Part shown: positions 36,768-45,498 of the stretch, in pieces | How the letters are laid out: every line of letters begins with the position of its first letter | Numbering within the stretch: position 1 is the stretch's first letter | Source: JAPOXR01 sp965199765 | Lineage (GTDB): Bacteria > Pseudomonadota > Alphaproteobacteria > Rhodobacterales > Rhodobacteraceae | Direction: 5' to 3' | Assembly: GCA_965199765.1 (NCBI GenBank) | Contig: CBDATC010000001.1 | Span: forward strand, 1,116,001 to 1,180,000 | DNA length: 64,000 nt | The notes under the pieces: generated by a model | What the model saw: only the letters and a program-made list of their open reading frames with translations | What the model was told of the DNA's origin: nothing | The model's database searches: none | Made by a program: the position numbers and the translations under genes

Positions 36768-38399
36768 ATGAGTATTGACGGCGCGAACAAGCTGGAGCTT
36801 CTCCATATCGCTGATTCCGTCGCGGCGGAAAAAATGATCGATAAAAGCCTGGTAATCAAAGCGATCGAGGAAGCTCTCAGCCAAGGCGCTCGCCACAAAT
36901 ACGGCGAGGAAAGAAATATCCAAGTTGCCATTGACCCGGTGTCCGGACAGCAGACGGTCACGCAGATCCTTGAGGTCACGGATGAAGTCGTCAACAACAG
37001 CACGCAAATTTCGCTCGAAGCGGCTCTGAAGGAAAACGCCCATGCAGTCATCGGCGGAACGATCGAACGGCAGCTTCCGCCATTCGCAATGGGACGAATC
37101 GTCGCGCAGCGGGCAAAGCAGGCCCTGCTGCAGAACGTGCGCATTGCCGAACGAGAGCGGCAATACGAAGAATTCAAAGACAAGGTCGGCACCATCGTCG
37201 TTGGAACAGTGAAACGCGAAGAATACGGCAACATCATTGTCGATTTGCCCCGCGGTGAAGCCATTCTGCGGCGAGACAGAAAAATCGGTCGTGAAATTTA
37301 TGGTCCCGGCGAACGGCTGCGCGCCTACATCTACGACGTGCGAAATGACACACGCGGGCCGCAGATTTTCCTGTCCAGATCCGCGAATGAGTTCATGACC
37401 GAATTATTCCGGCAGGAAGTCCCGGAAATTTATGAAGGAACGATTGAAATCGTTTCGGTGGCGCGCGAACCGGGATCAAGAGCAAAAATCGCGGTGGTCT
37501 CCAGAGACTCGAGCATTGATCCCGTCGGAGCCTGTGTCGGCATGCGCGGTTCGCGCGTTCAAACCGTAGTCAATGAACTGCAGGGTGAACGCATCGATGT
37601 CATTCCATGGACCGAGGACGTGGTCGATTTCATTGTCAGCGCATTGCAGCCGGCAAGAGTCTTAAAAATCATACTCACCGAACAGAATATACCGAGAGAG
37701 GTCGTTGTTCCCGACGATCAATTGTCTTTGGCCATAGGAAGGAATGGACAAAATGTCCGGCTTGCCTGTCATCTGACGGGCTTCGATATATCAATTATTA
37801 CCGAATCGGCTGAACGAGAACGCCGCCAAGCGGAAAACGCACGGATGACCGAGGAGATCATGAAAGCCTTAAGCATCGACGAAGTCTTTGCCCGCCTCTT
37901 GGTCACCGAAGGCTTCGACAGTTCTGAAATTCTTGCAACAAGCGATATCGAACAGCTGACAGAACTGGACGGGATCGACGAAAATATTGCCGAAGAAATT
38001 CGGAATCGCGCACAATCAGTCGTAAAAAAAGAAAATGAGGATTGTCTTGTTCAAGCCTATGAAGCCGGTCTTCAGGATGACTTGGCAAAATTCGAGGGAC
38101 TTTCACCCAAGATGCTTCTGACGCTGGCGCAAGACGGCATCTGCACATTGACGGATTTTGCGTATTGCGCGGATTATGAGCTGGCCGGCTCCGTATCCAT
38201 GCAAAACGGCAAGCAGGTTTGGGAGAAAGGACTTCTGGAAAACTGCCAGGTTACACTTGACGAGGCCTTTCAACTGATCGTATCGGCACGTCTGGCCGCG
38301 GGCATCTTAACGGAAGAAGAAGCCGCCGAACTTCAAGCCTCAAGGGCTGTGCAAACCACAGACGAAAATGAAACCGGTCAGGCAGCGGCTTTTGGCTAA
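36768..38399 (+). CDS. nusA: transcription termination/antitermination protein NusA
   Basis: 543 residues. The N-terminal RNA-polymerase-binding domain (about 1-130) is followed by the S1 domain (VGTIVVGTVKREEYGNIIVD), the two KH domains (CVGMRGSRVQTVVNELQGER; LAIGRNGQNVRLACHLTG) and two C-terminal acidic repeats (about 350-500). It controls pausing, termination and antitermination. ATG at 36768 has AAGGAG upstream. The end overlaps ylxR by 32 bp. Confidence 0.97.
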   Translation: MSIDGANKLELLHIADSVAAEKMIDKSLVIKAIEEALSQGARHKYGEERNIQVAIDPVSGQQTVTQILEVTDEVVNNSTQISLEAALKENAHAVIGGTIERQLPPFAMGRIVAQRAKQALLQNVRIAERERQYEEFKDKVGTIVVGTVKREEYGNIIVDLPRGEAILRRDRKIGREIYGPGERLRAYIYDVRNDTRGPQIFLSRSANEFMTELFRQEVPEIYEGTIEIVSVAREPGSRAKIAVVSRDSSIDPVGACVGMRGSRVQTVVNELQGERIDVIPWTEDVVDFIVSALQPARVLKIILTEQNIPREVVVPDDQLSLAIGRNGQNVRLACHLTGFDISIITESAERERRQAENARMTEEIMKALSIDEVFARLLVTEGFDSSEILATSDIEQLTELDGIDENIAEEIRNRAQSVVKKENEDCLVQAYEAGLQDDLAKFEGLSPKMLLTLAQDGICTLTDFAYCADYELAGSVSMQNGKQVWEKGLLENCQVTLDEAFQLIVSARLAAGILTEEEAAELQASRAVQTTDENETGQAAAFG

Positions 38400-39030
38400 A
38401 ACCGACAAACAAAAACGAACATTTTCTTCAGTGCGACGCTGCGTCGTCAGCCGGGAAACTCTGCCAAAGACAGCACTGGTTCGTTTCGTGATCGATCCCA
38501 ATGGAATCGTCACTCCGGACATCAATGAAAAACTTCCGGGGCGGGGAATTTGGGTGAAAGCCGATGCGGAACATATCGACAGAGCAACCAGCAAAAACAT
38601 CTTTTCCCGTGCCGCCCGCCATTCGGTGGTTGCGCCGGCACTATTGACAAAAATGGTGGAAAATCAGCTCGTTGAGAAATCTATCGTACAAATCGCGCTT
38701 GCTCGGAAAGCTGGATTGTCCGTTTCCGGCTTTGAAAACGTTCGATCAGAGCTGGATTTGGGAAAGGCAGGGGTCCTGATTCAGGCAAATGACAGTTCGC
38801 TTCGACAATCGGCGAAACTCCGGCAAGGAATCAGATTTAAACCCAGCCTCCACAAATGCCTTACAAGATGCGAATTGGGTGTGGCATTTGGACGAAAAAC
38901 TGTGGTATATGCCGCTATCCGCAGTGGCAGACTTGCAACCTGCGTTGAACAGGTGTTATGCCGATTGAGTGGTATACGAAAGACGTGTCAGCATGAAACG
39001 CGTTTAAACTTGGAACCTGCGATGTTGTGA
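38368..39030 (+). CDS. ylxR: YlxR/DUF448 family RNA-binding protein
   Basis: 220 residues. The N-terminal DUF448 domain contains RRCVVSRETLPKTALVRFV and the GRGIWVKA strand. A C-terminal part resembles the L7Ae-like half found in alphaproteobacterial versions, which is why it is longer than the 90-residue Gram-positive YlxR. It overlaps the nusA end and ends 25 bp before infB, its usual position. Its role is thought to be RNA or RNase P related. Confidence 0.88.
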   Translation: MKPVRQRLLAKTDKQKRTFSSVRRCVVSRETLPKTALVRFVIDPNGIVTPDINEKLPGRGIWVKADAEHIDRATSKNIFSRAARHSVVAPALLTKMVENQLVEKSIVQIALARKAGLSVSGFENVRSELDLGKAGVLIQANDSSLRQSAKLRQGIRFKPSLHKCLTRCELGVAFGRKTVVYAAIRSGRLATCVEQVLCRLSGIRKTCQHETRLNLEPAML

Positions 39031-39055
39031 TTCAGTCTGAGAAAGAAAAACCTCC

Positions 39056-41491
39056 ATGGAAAAGCCAATCCTCACACTGAATCCCAATGCCAAGTCCAGC
39101 GGAACAGCCGCGAAAGCGTCTCCTGTCAATCGCGGAAATCGAAAAGAAGTCATAGTTCATAAACAAGCAAGGGGACGGTACTCTGTTCCCAAAACGTCTG
39201 TTCCCAAAACGCCCTTTAAACAAAAAAAACCGCCGGTCAGCACCGTTCCTCCGGTCGAAAGCAAGGTGCCTGACGAGGATCGAGAAGGCGCAAAACACCA
39301 AGCCCTGCAGAACGAGAAGAAGCGACGGGAAGAAGCGCTGAGACTGCAGGCGGAACAGGAAGCCAAACGCATCGTAGAAGCGAAAAAGCGGAAGGAAAAA
39401 GAGGCGGAAGAACAGCAGCTGGCGGAAACTCCGGACCCGGCGCCTGAGCCGTTTGAGGCGAAACCCCCTGCTGAAATTCCGACCGAACCGGCAAAACCAA
39501 AGGCTGCGCCTGCCAAAACGCCAACCGGCAAATCGAATCGCAAACGCTTTGACCAAACCCCGGATCCCAAACCGCCGGGCAAAGACACGCGGGACAACCG
39601 GCGCAATAAATCTAAAAAAGTTGATGTTCGCGCACTCGACGATGATGATGTGCAGCAGCGCTCACAGGCCGCCTACCGGCGCAGCCAGCAGAAAAAGCGA
39701 CACCAGGCAAAAACAAACAATGAGGTTCGCGAAAAAATCGTCCGCGATGTCCAGATTCCTGAATCAATCACCGTCCAAGAACTCGCGAACAGAATGGCCG
39801 AACGCGTGGCCGATGTCATCAAATGTCTGTTTGAAAACAAAATCATGGCAACGCAGAATCAACCAATTGACGCTGATACTGCAGAATTTATTGTCGAAAC
39901 ATTTGGTCATAAATTCCAGCGCGTTTCCGCCTCCGATGTCGAAGACGTCATCGAAACCAAACCTGATCTTCCAGAAGAATTGGCATCCCGACCTCCCGTT
40001 GTTTCGATTATGGGTCATGTCGACCACGGAAAAACGTCACTCTTGGATACAATCAGAAAAACCAATGTCGCGTCTGGCGAAGCTGGCGGGATCACTCAGC
40101 ATATCGGAGCCTATCGGGTAAAAAGCGACGACGGACAGCTTCTGACGTTCATTGACACGCCGGGACACGCGGCGTTCACCGCCATGCGCGCTCGCGGCGC
40201 CCAAGTTACCGATATTGTGATACTGGTCGTCGCGGCAGATGACGCGGTCATGCCGCAGACCGCCGAAGCCATCAGTCATGCTCAGGCCGCCAATGTGCCG
40301 ATGTTGATCGCCATTAACAAATGCGACCTGCCCGGCGCCGACCCCAATAAAGTCAGAAACGATTTGCTTCGACACAACGTGATTGTGGAAGCTCATTCAG
40401 GCGATGTCTTGGACGTGGAAATCTCCGCCTTGAACGGAACCGGCATCGACCAGCTGCTGGATGCGATTGCCTTACAGGCGGAAGTTCTTGAACTAAAGGC
40501 CAATCCAAACCGCATTGCGGAAGGCGCGGTGATTGAATCGCGTTTGGATATCGGTCGGGGGCCCGTGGCGACAATTCTTGTTCAAAATGGAACACTGCGA
40601 AAAGGAGATATCTTTGTAGTCGGTGATCAGTGGGGCAAGGTGCGGGCTTTGATTGACGATACCGGCGCGCGCATAAACTCCGCCGGTCCGTCAACACCGG
40701 TTGAAGTCCTGGGCTTGAACGGCCCGCCGCAGGCGGGCGACACCCTCAATGTTGTGGAGACAGAAGCCCAGGCGCGTGAGATTTCCCGTTATCGGCAAGA
40801 TTTGGTAAAGCAAAAGGACCGCCCCGCCGGAACAGTCATTTCGCTCGACACGCTGCTTGGAATCCGCAGCAATGAAACAAAAGATCTGGATCTCGTTGTT
40901 AAAGCCGATGTTCAAGGATCGGTTGAAGCGATCGTTCAAGGCGTCGAAAAAATCGGCAATGACGAGGTTAAAGTCCGAGTGCTTCATTCGGGAGTCGGCG
41001 CAATTACGGAAACCGACGTTTCTCTCGCAGAAGCATCCAATGCACGCATCATTGGGTTCAATGTGCGGGCCAATGCGCCTGCGCGCGTCGCGGCCGCGAA
41101 CAAAGGCATAAACATCAGCTATTATTCCGTCATCTACTCGCTTGTTGATGACATCCGGGCCTATGCTTCCGATCTGCTTTCTCCCGAGATCAAGGAAACC
41201 ATAATCGGAAACGCGGAAATACTTGAAATCTTCAAAGTCACCGGCTCAGGCACCGTCGCTGGATGCAGAGTTAGCGAAGGCATTGCCCGAAAAACCGCTG
41301 GAGTCAGATTGCTGCGGGACAACACGATTATCCACGAGGGAAAACTGAAAACTCTCAAGCGTTTCAAAGAAGATGTTCCCGAAGTCCGTTCCGGCTTGGA
41401 ATGCGGTATGGCTTTCGAAAATTATTCCAACCTGCGCAAAGGCGATTTCATCGAAGTGTTCGAGAGGCTGAGGACACCGCGGTCGCTCTGA
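39056..41491 (+). CDS. infB: translation initiation factor IF-2
   Basis: 811 residues. A long charged, Lys/Glu/Pro-rich N-terminus (about 1-230) precedes the IF-2 N-terminal subdomain (VRDVQIPESITVQELANRM). The GTPase has G1 GHVDHGKTSLLD near residue 320, G3 DTPGHAAF and G4 NKCDLPGA. C-terminal beta-barrel domains bind initiator tRNA. It places fMet-tRNA on the 30S subunit. It is the last of the nusA block here; rbfA, truB, rpsO and pnp, which often follow, are not in this window. Confidence 0.97.
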   Translation: MEKPILTLNPNAKSSGTAAKASPVNRGNRKEVIVHKQARGRYSVPKTSVPKTPFKQKKPPVSTVPPVESKVPDEDREGAKHQALQNEKKRREEALRLQAEQEAKRIVEAKKRKEKEAEEQQLAETPDPAPEPFEAKPPAEIPTEPAKPKAAPAKTPTGKSNRKRFDQTPDPKPPGKDTRDNRRNKSKKVDVRALDDDDVQQRSQAAYRRSQQKKRHQAKTNNEVREKIVRDVQIPESITVQELANRMAERVADVIKCLFENKIMATQNQPIDADTAEFIVETFGHKFQRVSASDVEDVIETKPDLPEELASRPPVVSIMGHVDHGKTSLLDTIRKTNVASGEAGGITQHIGAYRVKSDDGQLLTFIDTPGHAAFTAMRARGAQVTDIVILVVAADDAVMPQTAEAISHAQAANVPMLIAINKCDLPGADPNKVRNDLLRHNVIVEAHSGDVLDVEISALNGTGIDQLLDAIALQAEVLELKANPNRIAEGAVIESRLDIGRGPVATILVQNGTLRKGDIFVVGDQWGKVRALIDDTGARINSAGPSTPVEVLGLNGPPQAGDTLNVVETEAQAREISRYRQDLVKQKDRPAGTVISLDTLLGIRSNETKDLDLVVKADVQGSVEAIVQGVEKIGNDEVKVRVLHSGVGAITETDVSLAEASNARIIGFNVRANAPARVAAANKGINISYYSVIYSLVDDIRAYASDLLSPEIKETIIGNAEILEIFKVTGSGTVAGCRVSEGIARKTAGVRLLRDNTIIHEGKLKTLKRFKEDVPEVRSGLECGMAFENYSNLRKGDFIEVFERLRTPRSL

Positions 41492-41493
41492 AA

Positions 41494-42345
41494 ATGCACC
41501 GCGGTCGAACCGGTCTGCTTCAGTCCCACTGGCTGCCGCTCAATACAGACCTCGAACCGGGGCGGCGCGTTTGCGCAGTTGGCGATGTGCATGGCATGAC
41601 GTTGCCGTTCGTCCGTATTCTTGACGAATATGAGAATTTGTGCGGTCGCCATGATCATTCCACTCTCGTCATTTTAGGCGACCTGATTGACCGCGGCCCC
41701 GACAGCATCGGAGCCTTGGATGCAGCAATAGAGGCTCGATTTCGAAAATTCGACAACGTGGTTTCGCTCATGGGGAACCATGAACAAATGATGCGGAGGG
41801 CTATTGCCCGAGGCGCGCTGCATGACAGCGAAATCTGGTTGATGAATGGCGGCGGAACCGTGCTGAATCAGCTTGGGGTTATGGATGAAATTCGAGGCCG
41901 TTCTCACGAAGTGTTCGCGGACGGTTTGTCTCGCGCGCTCGGCGAAACGCGAATAACGTTTCTACAACAGCTTCGTTCATACATATCATGCGGCGCTCTT
42001 CTGTTTGTTCATGCCGGCATCAACCCATCTCAAGTCCCGGAAGCCTTTCTGGCTCAGCCATGGCACCTTTATTCCGACGATCATTGGGCTTGGATTCGGG
42101 AAGACTTTCTGTGGACCGACAATCCTCTTGAGGGCAAAACGGTCGTGCACGGCCACACACCGCGAACCGATTCAGCCTTTGGTGAGCTCAGTCAGCAGAC
42201 CTTGCCGATGGAACAGACCGGAAAGCTCAATCTTGACCGCGGAAGCTTTAGGACCGGACTGGTTGCGGCGGCAGAATTCATCTGCGGCCGTTACCGGGTC
42301 ACCGTCGCAGCCGACTTGGAATTCCGTTCGCGCTTTATGAACTGA
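41494..42345 (+). CDS. metallophosphoesterase, serine/threonine protein phosphatase family
   Basis: 283 residues from the ATG at 41494, two bases after the infB stop. The metal-binding motifs of PP2A-like phosphatases are in order: AVGDVHG, LGDLIDRGPDS, LMGNHEQMM, and later VHAGIN and VHGHTP. This matches bacterial PrpA/ApaH-like protein phosphatases. Its substrate is not known. The tight spacing implies co-transcription with infB. Confidence 0.87.
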   Translation: MHRGRTGLLQSHWLPLNTDLEPGRRVCAVGDVHGMTLPFVRILDEYENLCGRHDHSTLVILGDLIDRGPDSIGALDAAIEARFRKFDNVVSLMGNHEQMMRRAIARGALHDSEIWLMNGGGTVLNQLGVMDEIRGRSHEVFADGLSRALGETRITFLQQLRSYISCGALLFVHAGINPSQVPEAFLAQPWHLYSDDHWAWIREDFLWTDNPLEGKTVVHGHTPRTDSAFGELSQQTLPMEQTGKLNLDRGSFRTGLVAAAEFICGRYRVTVAADLEFRSRFMN

Positions 42346-42410
42346 CCTCGATTCCTCAGCTTGATCGCATACGCATGGATTTCCGCTGCGCATGCAAACG
42401 CAAATCAGGT

Positions 42411-43052
42411 TCAGCGGACAGAAGAAAGCCTGCTGTTCCGGTTTCGGCGCAGCACAACATATGTCGCTCCTGACCCGCCATATTTGATCGGTGCATAACA
42501 GGTATAAAAAATTTGTTCGGCGAATCTGCCGTGCCGCGCCCAATTTTCAAACATATCTCGCAGAACCGGTCGGGAGGAATGGTTGCCCCGTCCAGTGATT
42601 ACCAAAACCACCCGACAATTCTCCGAAGTCGCTGCATCAAAAAACCGGTCGAGCTGGTCTGACGCTCTCGCCTGCGTCTGCCCATGAAGATCAATTCGGC
42701 GTTCGGGAGTTATTTTGCCAGCCCTCAGCCGCCTCAGAAATTTTTCGTCAGGTCTGATGCCATTCAAACCATGCCGACTCTTTTCCGCAGTCTCAACACC
42801 CGGTTGGACGGTCTTCGCCAGGGTGTTTGGCGATGGACTCGGCCTGTCCGGCATGCCGGCGCTCATGTATTTTTCGAACTCTCTTGTCACCGACACGATG
42901 TCGCGCGACGGGCTGATTGCCGCTTTGGGCCGGTTGCGATCTTTGGATTCGCTTGAACCGAACCTCGTTTTCGATTCGCCGACTTCTCTTATCCAATCGC
43001 GCATTTCAGCGTCCGTGACAGCACGGCCGCTACAGCCACCCGCTTTGGACAT
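42411..43052 (-). CDS. Smr domain-containing protein
   Basis: About 213 residues from ATG 43052 (GTG at 43067 or 43097 possible). A variable N-terminus (1-120) is followed by the Smr domain: RIDLHGQTQARASDQLDRFF, VVLVITGRGNHSS and APIKYGGSGATYVVLRR. Smr domains bind or cleave nucleic acids. In related genomes it lies with tim44, fxsA and secB, as it partly does here, but an mltA gene that usually stands between tim44 and smr is absent. Confidence 0.86.
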   Translation of the reverse strand: MSKAGGCSGRAVTDAEMRDWIREVGESKTRFGSSESKDRNRPKAAISPSRDIVSVTREFEKYMSAGMPDRPSPSPNTLAKTVQPGVETAEKSRHGLNGIRPDEKFLRRLRAGKITPERRIDLHGQTQARASDQLDRFFDAATSENCRVVLVITGRGNHSSRPVLRDMFENWARHGRFAEQIFYTCYAPIKYGGSGATYVVLRRNRNSRLSSVR

Positions 43053-43093
43053 TTCTGCGCGCTTCACGCAAAATTCGAACTGTCGATGCGCCG

Positions 43094-43759
43094 TTACTCG
43101 CCGGTGGCGACCAGTGTCCAGTTTGGATCCGAAGATCCCATCCGCCGAGCAAATGTCCAAACATCGTGCTGCCGTCGCACCATCTCATCACTGCCTTCTT
43201 TGAGTTCTCCATCTGCATTCACAGCATAGGAAATCAGTTCAGCGACAAACTCCACAGTGATTTCAGCTTCGTGCGGCTCTTCGAAACTGGCGTTTCGGAC
43301 TCGGGTCTCGCGCAGACCGATAAACTTGGTCTCGCGCAGAAGACCATCCTCTGATCGGTTACTGACAATCTCCGAGAAAGAGTCGTAAACATCATCTGAT
43401 ACAAAATCTTCGAGCTCGTCCAGTTTTCCGTTGGCAAAAGCCAGCAGAATCATTTCGTACGCCTGACCCGCACCGTCCATAAAATCCGCAACCGAGAAAT
43501 TCTTTTCGGCGCTCTTCATTGATGCCAGCGCGTTTGCGGACGAGTGATCATTCTCGGTATCAATATATCTGCTGATTTCGCGGTCAATGACAGGAGCCTG
43601 TTTTTCGGCGGCTGGAACATCAAAACCGCGCTGCTGTGGATTTTTCCGTCTCTGCAGGTTTTCAAAACCATCGCGGGTGCCGAGGGTATTGCGGAGCTTA
43701 ACGATCAGGAAGACCGCCACCGCAGCCAGTGCGATCAGCTGCAATAGTGAATTACCCAT
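43094..43759 (-). CDS. Tim44/TimA family inner-membrane protein
   Basis: 221 residues from ATG 43759 (MGNSLLQLIALAAVAVFLIV), which places the single membrane anchor at the very N-terminus. The Tim44-like domain covers roughly residues 80-215 (FMDGAGQAYEMILLAFANGK, LDELEDFVSDDVYDSF, HDVWTFARRM). In alphaproteobacteria it is related to the mitochondrial Tim44 import factor and is thought to assist inner-membrane proteins. It is divergent from fxsA. Confidence 0.88.
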   Translation of the reverse strand: MGNSLLQLIALAAVAVFLIVKLRNTLGTRDGFENLQRRKNPQQRGFDVPAAEKQAPVIDREISRYIDTENDHSSANALASMKSAEKNFSVADFMDGAGQAYEMILLAFANGKLDELEDFVSDDVYDSFSEIVSNRSEDGLLRETKFIGLRETRVRNASFEEPHEAEITVEFVAELISYAVNADGELKEGSDEMVRRQHDVWTFARRMGSSDPNWTLVATGE

Positions 43760-43872
43760 TCGATACTCCTGTCGCCTTATCATCTTCCATGTCGGAAGCG
43801 TTGGAATTAATATAGGTTGCGGAATCGTGAAAGTCCAGAACCGAGGAATGTTCCGACCGGAGAAACCAACCT

Positions 43873-44295
43873 ATGCGCTTATTACTATTGCTGCTTGCGG
43901 TTCCTTTGATTGAAATCGCTCTCTTTATCCAACTTGGCGGCGCAATCGGTCTGTTCGCGACCCTTGTCATCGTGGTGCTCACCGCTCTGTTAGGCGCGGT
44001 TTTGCTTCGAACCCAAGGCCTCCATGTCATCCAAAACCTGAAACTGATAATTTCCAGTGGCGGAGATCCCACGGAGCAGATTGTGCATGGCGTGCTCGTT
44101 TTCAGCGCTGGACTGCTGTTGTTGACTCCGGGATTCTTCACAGATGCCGTTGGTTTGGTGCTTTTGTCGTCCAGCGCCCGCGCTTATCTGATCCGGCACG
44201 GCGCTCAAACTCTAGCCACCAAATTCGCGCCGAGAGGCTGGCAAGTCAGCGAAGGGGTTGGACCGATTATCGACGTGGAAGAACCGCGCAGCTGA
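43873..44295 (+). CDS. fxsA: FxsA family membrane protein
   Basis: 140 residues. Hydrophobic segments near 3-22, 27-45 and 75-95, and the conserved GLLLLTPGFFTDAVGLVLL, identify FxsA, an inner-membrane protein of uncertain role first known for relieving F-plasmid exclusion of phage T7. In many alphaproteobacteria secB follows directly; here a 9.8-kb block of sulfonate genes lies between them. Confidence 0.88.
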   Translation: MRLLLLLLAVPLIEIALFIQLGGAIGLFATLVIVVLTALLGAVLLRTQGLHVIQNLKLIISSGGDPTEQIVHGVLVFSAGLLLLTPGFFTDAVGLVLLSSSARAYLIRHGAQTLATKFAPRGWQVSEGVGPIIDVEEPRS

Positions 44296-44479
44296 CATGC
44301 CGGTTTAACCAAGCGACGATTCTTCAGACGGAGTCCGCGCCTCTCCTTGTCGAGTTGATCAAAACGCGTGAAAACTTCCGCGCTATCTGTATGTTCTGCT
44401 CCTCAATCATGAACCATCCGGACGGGCGCTCTCGGAATTTCCATGAATCTCGTCGATCCTTGCCAAATCCGTTCGTTCG

Positions 44480-45487
44480 TTAAGGAGATTCCTCCTTACC
44501 CCTTTCAGTGTTACCCGCCTGTACCACGGAAATGGCAATTAAATTGTGAATATCAGCCACTGAACACCCGCGCGACAAATCGTTCGCCGGCTTGGACAAC
44601 CCTTGCAGCACAGGCCCAACCGCTGTCATTCCGCCAACCCTCTCGGCAATTTTGTAACCGATATTCGCCGCATCAAGATTGGGAAACACAAACACATTCG
44701 GCGCGTCGCTCAGTTCGCTCAGCGGGGCCTTTCGTTCCCGAATAACCGCATCAACCGCCGCATCGAATTGAATTTCTCCGTCGATCTCCAAACCAGGACA
44801 GCGGCTGCGAACCATTTCGGTTGCCCTTCGCACGCGCAAAACCCGATCATGCGCTGCGCTTCCCCTTGTTGAAAACGACAGCATGGCAACACGGGGCTCC
44901 TCATCAAGAAACGACCTGGCCGACTCGACGGAATTCACCGCAATGTCCGCCAACTCCTCCGCAGTCGGCTCTACAACCAAAGCGCAGTCGGCGAACAAAA
45001 CTCTGTCCCTGAACGGACCTGAGCGATCTTCGGGCAGCATCAGAAAAAAAGACGACACCAAGCTGGACCCGGGCGCTCTGCCAATGATCCGCAGAGCGGC
45101 CAATATCGTATCGGCAGTCGTCGCAACAGCACCGGCAATCGTTGCGTCCGCACACCCCTCGCGCACCATCATCGCGGCGAATCCGAGGGGATTGCGAATC
45201 ATCGAATCCGCCTCCTCCGAACTCTTCAGCTTTGACCCGCGGATATCGCTGTACACCGCTTTAAATCGATCCAGCCGACAATCAGTGGAAGGATCGACAA
45301 TCTCGATTCCATCCAGATCGCCGGAGTCGCGGATCCGCCTCCTGTCTCCAAGCAAAATCGGCTTGGCGATTCCATCCTTTGAAGCGGCTCTTGCCGCTGC
45401 AATAATTCTTTCGTCCTCACCTTCCGCAAGCACGATTATTTTCGGATTCCGCACCGCCTGCTTATGCAGATCTGATAGAAATCCCAT
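44480..45487 (-). CDS. pta: phosphate acetyltransferase
   Basis: 335 residues, the short catalytic form. It has the PTA domain with PLGFAAMMVREGCADATIAG, VALLSFSTRGSA-type VAMLSFSTRGSAAHD, and QFDAAVDAVIRERKAPLS, ending VVQAG. It converts acetyl phosphate and CoA to acetyl-CoA. Its start follows the xsc stop by 11 bp on the same strand. In taurine, isethionate and sulfolactate degraders xsc-pta is a constant pair, because Xsc releases acetyl phosphate. No ackA is nearby, which supports a catabolic Pta. Confidence 0.93.
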   Translation of the reverse strand: MGFLSDLHKQAVRNPKIIVLAEGEDERIIAAARAASKDGIAKPILLGDRRRIRDSGDLDGIEIVDPSTDCRLDRFKAVYSDIRGSKLKSSEEADSMIRNPLGFAAMMVREGCADATIAGAVATTADTILAALRIIGRAPGSSLVSSFFLMLPEDRSGPFRDRVLFADCALVVEPTAEELADIAVNSVESARSFLDEEPRVAMLSFSTRGSAAHDRVLRVRRATEMVRSRCPGLEIDGEIQFDAAVDAVIRERKAPLSELSDAPNVFVFPNLDAANIGYKIAERVGGMTAVGPVLQGLSKPANDLSRGCSVADIHNLIAISVVQAGNTERGKEESP

Positions 45488-45498
45488 AAGAATATTCC

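Noticed and set aside
36740..37264. 174-codon minus-strand frame inside nusA
   Set aside because: Lies wholly over the well-supported nusA and rimP genes and shows no domain; it is a shadow frame.
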